9,848 nucleotides of DNA. Origin: Clostridia bacterium. Its GTDB lineage: Bacteria > Bacillota_A > Clostridia > Oscillospirales > Butyricicoccaceae. The first letter of the stretch is position 1, and every line of letters starts with the position of its first letter. A program made the translations under genes and the position numbers. The DNA is taken from contig JAFOHJ010000157.1 of assembly GCA_017421885.1 (NCBI GenBank), positions 1 through 9,848 on the forward strand, read 5' to 3'. The notes under the pieces were generated by a model, which searched no databases, was not told the DNA's origin, and was given only the letters and a program-made list of their open reading frames with translations. Shown here piece after piece: positions 5,694 to 9,848 of this stretch.

Positions 5694-6653
5694 ATGAAAA
5701 ACTATATTATCAAAAGAATTCTGTTCTTCATCCCCGTGCTCCTGCTGGTTTCGGTCTTCTCCTTTTCACTGATATTCCTGGCCCCCGGCGACCCCGCCGC
5801 CCAGTATCGCACACAGGACATGACCGACGCGGAATACGAGGCTCTTAAGACCGAGCTGGGTTACAACGACCCCATCATCGTTCAGTACGGCCGCTGGCTG
5901 AAGCAGGTCCTCAGCGGCGACTTTGGTATCTCGACCAGCAACAAGGCCAAGGTACTGCCTCTTATCATGACAAAGCTGCCCGCAACCATCGGCCTCATGG
6001 GTGCATCGATACTGTTCTCATTGGCCGTATCAATCCCGCTTGGAATGTGGGCCGGATATAAACGCGATTCTATCGTCGACAAGGTCATCAGCTTTATGAG
6101 CTATCTGGGCATCTCGGTGCCCTCCTTCTGGTTCGGCATCATGCTGATAGTCCTTCTGTCGCTCAAGCTCAACCTGCTGCCCTCCTCGGGCATGCGTACC
6201 ACCGGCATCGACAGCACATGGGACCTCATCAAGCACGGCATCATGCCCGTTATCGTCCTGAGCATAGGCAAGATCTCGATCTATACAAGATACGTCAGAT
6301 CGGAGACCATCAAGCAGCTCAGCGAGGACTATGTTCTCAATGCCATCTCCAAGGGCGCCAGCCGCATCTATATCCTGTTCCGCCATGTGCTCAAGAACTG
6401 CCTGCTGCCCATTATCACTCTGGTAGGTATGAATCTCGGCAGCCTTGTTTCGGGCGCATATATCGTCGAGTCGCTCTTCGGCTGGCCCGGCCTTGGCACC
6501 ACCGGCATGAGCGCCATCTATTCCCGCGACTATTACATGATCATGGGCACGACCATGCTGTCCTGTATCGTTCTTGTCATCGGCAACTTCCTTGCCGACC
6601 TTATGTATACGGTGGCTGACCCCCGCATCAAGACCTTTGGAGGAAAGAAGTAA
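5694..6653 (+). CDS. dppB: Dpp/Opp-type ABC transporter permease 1 (DppB family)
   Basis: A 319-residue inner-membrane permease of the DppB/OppB family, one half of the translocation channel. The first helix (about 9-30) ends in the family landmark FLAPGDPA (28-35). A long extracytoplasmic segment (about 31-95) precedes five more hydrophobic segments. The EAA loop that docks on the ATPase is EDYVLNAISKGASRIYILFR (211-230). ESLFGWPGLG (259-268) and the C-terminal DPRI (309-312) are also typical. I chose the ATG at 5694, which gives the usual MKNYIIKRIL start and has GGGGA 7 bases upstream; the longer TTG-started reading would begin inside the terminator hairpin. The stop overlaps the next start by one base (TAATG). 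The symbol reflects the family, not a proven dipeptide specificity. Confidence 0.93.
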   Translation: MKNYIIKRILFFIPVLLLVSVFSFSLIFLAPGDPAAQYRTQDMTDAEYEALKTELGYNDPIIVQYGRWLKQVLSGDFGISTSNKAKVLPLIMTKLPATIGLMGASILFSLAVSIPLGMWAGYKRDSIVDKVISFMSYLGISVPSFWFGIMLIVLLSLKLNLLPSSGMRTTGIDSTWDLIKHGIMPVIVLSIGKISIYTRYVRSETIKQLSEDYVLNAISKGASRIYILFRHVLKNCLLPIITLVGMNLGSLVSGAYIVESLFGWPGLGTTGMSAIYSRDYYMIMGTTMLSCIVLVIGNFLADLMYTVADPRIKTFGGKK

Positions 6654-7474
6654 TGAAAAAGACATCAAAGATCATGACGCTTTCGCTGAAGCTCAGCCTT
6701 GCCTTTCTTGCCATCGTAACATTGGGTGCCCTCCTTGCAGGCCTTTCGCCCTATGACCCCAATCAGGTCGACCTGCTGAGCAAGTTCCAGGACCCCTCCG
6801 GGGCCCACTGGTTCGGCACCGATAATTTCGGACGCGACTACTTCACCCGTATCCTATACGGCGGCAGAGTCTCGCTGTCGGTAGGCGCGCTGTCGATGCT
6901 GGTGTCCATCACCTTCGGTACACTTTACGGCATCGTTTCGGGCTCGTCGGCAAGGATCATCGACTCTATCATGATGCGTTTTGTAGATATCCTCATGGCG
7001 GTTCCCAGCTTCCTGCTGATCATCACCATGAACGTCTACCTCAACGCAAGCCTTGCAACAACGGTCCTCACCATCAGCCTCTTTTCGTGGATGGGCGTTG
7101 CCCGTATCGTAAGAGCCGAGGTCCTCAGCCTTCGCGAGCGCGACTTTATCCTCGCATCCCGCGGCCTCGGCGCAGGCAAGGGCTGGATCATTTTCAGACA
7201 TATGATCAAGAATGTATCGTCTTCGGTCATGGTCGCTGCCACCAACTCCATCGCCAGCGCCATCCTCACCGAGTCGTCGCTGAGCTATCTGGGCTTCGGC
7301 ATCAAGATCCCCAACGCATCCTGGGGCGGCATGCTTGAAAACGCACAGACATATATCCTCACAAAGCCCATCCTTGCGGTTTATCCCGGCCTGTGCATCC
7401 TGCTGACCGTTCTGTGCTTCAATGTGCTGGGCAACTCACTCCGCACCATTCTCGACCCCAAGTCCAGGAGGTAA
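6653..7474 (+). CDS. dppC: Dpp/Opp-type ABC transporter permease 2 (DppC family)
   Basis: A 273-residue DppC/OppC-family permease that pairs with the DppB-like protein. After a first membrane helix (about 10-31) comes the DppC hallmark HWFGTDNFGRDYFTRILYGG (52-71). The EAA loop is RERDFILASRGLGAGKGWII (161-180), continuing to FRHMIKN (181-187). ESSLSYLGFGI (207-217), W224 and GNSLRTILDP (260-269) complete the usual C-terminal pattern. The start ATG shares one base with the previous stop, and GGAGG (6639-6643) lies 9 bases upstream, inside the end of the previous gene; this indicates translational coupling. It is slightly shorter than many DppC proteins (about 300) because the cytoplasmic N-terminus is short. 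Substrate specificity is not deducible. Confidence 0.93.
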   Translation: MKKTSKIMTLSLKLSLAFLAIVTLGALLAGLSPYDPNQVDLLSKFQDPSGAHWFGTDNFGRDYFTRILYGGRVSLSVGALSMLVSITFGTLYGIVSGSSARIIDSIMMRFVDILMAVPSFLLIITMNVYLNASLATTVLTISLFSWMGVARIVRAEVLSLRERDFILASRGLGAGKGWIIFRHMIKNVSSSVMVAATNSIASAILTESSLSYLGFGIKIPNASWGGMLENAQTYILTKPILAVYPGLCILLTVLCFNVLGNSLRTILDPKSRR

Positions 7475-7480
7475 GCCATT

Positions 7481-8461
7481 ATGAGTCTTTATGAGATCCG
7501 CGATCTTTCCATCGAGTTCCCCACACATCTGGGAACTGTACACGCCGTAAGAAATGTTTCCTTTGATATCGGCGAGAACGAATGCGTCGCCCTCGTAGGC
7601 GAGTCGGGCTGCGGCAAATCGGTAACCGCCCGTTCGCTCATCGGCCTCACCGAGGTCGTAGGCGGCAAGGTCACAGGCGGCACAGTCACCTTTGAAGGCG
7701 AAAATATCCTTGCATATAACGAAAAGCAGTGGCAGAACTACCGCGGCAACAAGGCGGCCATCATCTTTCAGGATGCCATGACCGCCCTTAACCCCACGAT
7801 GCGCATCGGCAAGCAGATCGCCGAGTGCTTCACCTTCCATCAGAACATCAGCCGCAGCGAGGCCGAGGCAAAGGCCGAAGAGCTGCTTGAGATGGTAGGC
7901 ATCCCCAACCCCCGCGAGGCCCTCAGACGCTATCCCCACGAGTTTTCGGGCGGCATGCGTCAGCGCGTAGTCATCGCTCAGGCACTGGCCTGCAGACCCT
8001 CGCTGCTGGTTGCCGACGAGCCCACCACCGCCCTTGACGTAACCATTCAGGCTCAGATCCTGCGCCTGCTGGTGGACCTCAAGGAAAAGGAGAAGAACTC
8101 GATCCTTCTTATCACCCATGACCTCGGCGTTGTAGCCGGCATGGCACAGAAGATCGTCGTTATGTATGCCGGCACCATCGTCGAGATGGGCACCACCGAC
8201 GAGATCTTCTATCACGGCAGACATCACTATACAAACGGCCTTAAGGAAGCATCGCCCCGCCTTGACGGCAAGGGCAAGCGCCTTCACACCATCGAGGGCA
8301 TGCCTCCCGAGCTGATCAATCCTCCCACGGGCTGCCCCTTTGCCGACAGATGTGCTTATGCCACCGAAGAGTGCCGTGAAAAGATGCCTGAGATGACTCA
8401 GGTGTCGCCCACCCATTTCGTCCGCTGCCTGCATATGGCAGAGGAAGGAGGCAAAGCATGA
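7481..8461 (+). CDS. dppD: Dpp/Opp-type ABC transporter ATP-binding protein 1 (DppD/OppD family)
   Basis: A 326-residue cytoplasmic ATPase powering the importer. Motifs in order: Walker A GESGCGKS (40-47), Q-loop Q97, signature FSGGMRQR (155-162), Walker B LLVADEP (175-181), H-loop H213. All are intact, so it should hydrolyse ATP. The C-terminal oligopeptide-transporter extension carries four cysteines (C285, C291, C298, C316) in the spacing CPFADRC...C...C. Such cysteines are conserved in this family, and an iron-sulphur cluster has been observed there in some members. AGGAGG (7466-7471) overlaps the end of the previous gene and gives a 9-base spacer. The stop overlaps the next start as ATGA. 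Together with ATPase 2 it would form the usual heterodimer. Confidence 0.94.
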   Translation: MSLYEIRDLSIEFPTHLGTVHAVRNVSFDIGENECVALVGESGCGKSVTARSLIGLTEVVGGKVTGGTVTFEGENILAYNEKQWQNYRGNKAAIIFQDAMTALNPTMRIGKQIAECFTFHQNISRSEAEAKAEELLEMVGIPNPREALRRYPHEFSGGMRQRVVIAQALACRPSLLVADEPTTALDVTIQAQILRLLVDLKEKEKNSILLITHDLGVVAGMAQKIVVMYAGTIVEMGTTDEIFYHGRHHYTNGLKEASPRLDGKGKRLHTIEGMPPELINPPTGCPFADRCAYATEECREKMPEMTQVSPTHFVRCLHMAEEGGKA

Positions 8462-9420
8462 GCCAGCAGCCTTTATTTCAGGTAAAAGACCTTAAAAAAT
8501 ACTTCCAGTCGGGCAAGATCGTCACAAAGGCGGTCGACGGTGTCACCTTCGACATCTATCCCGGCGAGGTAGTCGGCGTTGTAGGCGAGTCGGGCTGCGG
8601 CAAGACCACCTGCGGCCGTACCGTCATCGGCCTTTACGACAAGGACGGGGGAGAGGTCCTCTATAAGGGAAAGGATGTACACAAGCTGAGAGGTGCCGAG
8701 TATTCGGCCTACTGCCGCGAGGTACAGACCATCTTCCAGGACCCCTATGCTTCCCTTGACAGCCGCAACGACGTCTGCACCCTTATCGCCGAGGGCCTTG
8801 ATATCCACAAGCTGGTGTCCTCCAAGGCCGAGCGCCTTGAAAGAGTCAAGGAACTGATGGCCAAGGTAGGCCTTCATGCTTCGGGCCTCCACCGCTATCC
8901 CCACGAGTTCTCGGGCGGCATGCGTCAGCGCATCGGCATCGCCCGCGCGCTGGCGGTAGACCCCAAGTTCCTTCTGTGCGACGAGCCCATCTCGGCTCTT
9001 GACGTATCCATCCAGGCTCAGATCATCAACCTGCTGATGGACCTCCGCGAGAAGGAGGGCCTGACATATCTCATGATCTCCCACGACCTTTCGATGGTAA
9101 AGCACGTTTCCGACCGCATCATCGTTATGTATCTGGGCAAGATCGTTGAATCCTGCCCCGCCGAAGAGCTCTATGAGCAGCCTGCTCATCCCTATACAAA
9201 GGCCCTTATCTCGGCTATCCCCATCGCCGACCCCGAGGTCGAGCGCTCGAGACAGCGCATCATCCTCACAGGCCAGGTGCCCAGCCCCTCCAACAAGCCC
9301 AAGGGCTGCGCCTTTGCCGGCAGGTGCCAGTATGTGACCGAGCGCTGCCGTCAGGAAGAGCCTGAACTGCGCGAGGTAGCTCCCGGCCATCTTGCGGCCT
9401 GCCATCTGTATAACAAGTAA
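8458..9420 (+). CDS. dppF: Dpp/Opp-type ABC transporter ATP-binding protein 2 (DppF/OppF family)
   Basis: A 320-residue partner ATPase. Walker A GESGCGKT (43-50), Q94 in TIFQDPYASL (91-100), signature FSGGMRQR (151-158), Walker B FLLCDEP (171-177) with the DppF-type DEPISALDVSIQ continuation (175-186), and H209. The FQDPYASL form of the Q-loop and the PISALD form after Walker B mark it as the F-type subunit rather than the D-type. The C-terminal extension has the same four-cysteine pattern (C284, C290, C297, C315). The start overlaps the DppD stop (ATGA), with AAGGAGG 6 bases upstream. No terminator is seen after the stop, so transcription may continue into the next gene 34 bases away. Confidence 0.94.
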   Translation: MSQQPLFQVKDLKKYFQSGKIVTKAVDGVTFDIYPGEVVGVVGESGCGKTTCGRTVIGLYDKDGGEVLYKGKDVHKLRGAEYSAYCREVQTIFQDPYASLDSRNDVCTLIAEGLDIHKLVSSKAERLERVKELMAKVGLHASGLHRYPHEFSGGMRQRIGIARALAVDPKFLLCDEPISALDVSIQAQIINLLMDLREKEGLTYLMISHDLSMVKHVSDRIIVMYLGKIVESCPAEELYEQPAHPYTKALISAIPIADPEVERSRQRIILTGQVPSPSNKPKGCAFAGRCQYVTERCRQEEPELREVAPGHLAACHLYNK

Positions 9421-9426
9421 CCTGCA

Positions 9427-9432
9427 TATAAT
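9427..9432 (+). promoter_or_regulatory. Possible -10 box before the double-cubane protein gene
   Basis: A perfect TATAAT lies in the 34-base gap after the last transporter gene, 22 bases before the next ATG. A TG lies two bases before it, one base off the extended -10 position, and no -35 box is seen at 16-18 bases. It could give the next gene its own promoter, or be chance. Confidence 0.3.
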
Positions 9433-9454
9433 ATTCTTGATAAGGAGAAAAACT

Positions 9455-9848
9455 ATGGAACTGGTAAAAAACCTTCCCGAAGTATTTGAAGAGTTCAGCG
9501 AACAGCGCAAGAACTCCTTCATCCCCCTGATGGAGATGAAGAAAAAGGACATCCCCTTCGTCGGCACCTTCTGCACCTACACACCCAACGAGATCATCAT
9601 GGCTGCAGGCGCAGTTCCCGTCGGCCTCTGCTCCTTCTCGGACGAGACCATTCCCGATGCCGAGGAAGACCTGCCCCGTAACCTGTGCCCCCTCGTAAAG
9701 TCGAGCTACGGCTTTGCCAAGACACAGAAGTGCCCCTTCTTCTATTTCTCCGACCTGATCGTAGGCGAGACCACCTGCGACGGCAAGAAGAAGATGTATG
9801 AAATGCTGGGCGAGTTCAAGAATGTCCACACCATGGAGCTGCCCAACC
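9455..9848 (+). CDS. 2-hydroxyacyl-CoA dehydratase D / double-cubane-cluster protein (3'-partial)
   Basis: The first 131 residues of a gene that runs off the right edge. The sequence GTFCTYTPNEIIMAAGAVPV (37-56), DLPRNLCPLVKSSYG (72-86), then CPFFYFSDLIVGETTCDGKK (93-112) is the N-terminal half of the HgdB/FldC/YjiM superfamily. The version with LPRNLCPL and GETTCDGKKK most resembles double-cubane-cluster proteins (DCCP, YjiM-type) rather than a true dehydratase subunit. Conserved cysteines at C40, C78 and C108 are likely iron-sulphur ligands. DCCPs are ATP-dependent, oxygen-sensitive reductases activated by a HgdC-like protein (YjiL); their natural substrate is not settled. The ATG follows TAAGGAGA with a 7-base spacer. 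It may be co-transcribed with the transporter. The activator gene would be expected downstream, outside the window. Confidence 0.88.
   Translation, partial: MELVKNLPEVFEEFSEQRKNSFIPLMEMKKKDIPFVGTFCTYTPNEIIMAAGAVPVGLCSFSDETIPDAEEDLPRNLCPLVKSSYGFAKTQKCPFFYFSDLIVGETTCDGKKKMYEMLGEFKNVHTMELPN

Overview
The window looks like chromosomal DNA from a gut-type Clostridia bacterium, probably Oscillospirales/Ruminococcaceae-like. The reasons are a GC-rich third codon position, AAGGAGG-type ribosome sites, a lipoprotein-anchored peptide-binding protein with a Gram-positive type lipobox, and a strictly anaerobic type enzyme family (2-hydroxyacyl-CoA dehydratase/double-cubane protein) at the right edge. This placement is an inference; there is no rRNA or marker gene.

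Left part (1-861, + strand): a barnase-type guanyl-specific ribonuclease, open at the left edge, followed with a 4-base ATGA overlap by its barstar-type inhibitor. All catalytic residues of the nuclease and the key contact residues of the inhibitor can be aligned. A hairpin at 868-903 separates this pair from a convergent minus-strand cluster.

Middle left (887-3555, - strand): an AIM24-family protein, then a 498-residue uncharacterised protein, then a small GIY-YIG endonuclease-like protein of the YhbQ/UPF0213 type. The AIM24 gene has an extended -10 promoter and a clear ribosome site, and the 498-residue gene follows after 30 bases. Near its C-terminus the 498-residue protein carries a short motif that matches the hallmark motif of the membrane-embedded beta subunit of sodium-pumping decarboxylases, yet the protein has no membrane segments. 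This is the most unusual protein in the window.

A 493-base AT-rich divergent intergenic region (3514-4006) holds the AIM24 promoter on one strand. On the other strand it holds a good promoter candidate and a roughly 160-base leader with inverted repeats for the transporter operon.

Right part (4007-9420, + strand): a complete five-gene peptide/nickel-type ABC importer of the Dpp/Opp family, in the order binding lipoprotein, permease 1, permease 2, ATPase 1, ATPase 2. A strong intrinsic terminator-like hairpin sits between the binding protein and the first permease, and probably sets the usual excess of binding protein over membrane components. The other genes are tightly coupled by overlaps or short gaps. 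The binding-protein gene also has an extreme threonine codon preference (ACA) not shared by the permease next to it. Only 34 bases after the last ATPase starts a 2-hydroxyacyl-CoA dehydratase D / double-cubane-cluster protein (9455 to the right edge, truncated). It may be co-transcribed, or started from a perfect -10 hexamer in the gap.

Most of the window is recognisable housekeeping or accessory content. The items that stand out are the decarboxylase-like motif in the soluble 498-residue protein, its pairing with AIM24, the structured transporter leader with internal terminator, and the nearness of a double-cubane reductase to a peptide-type importer.
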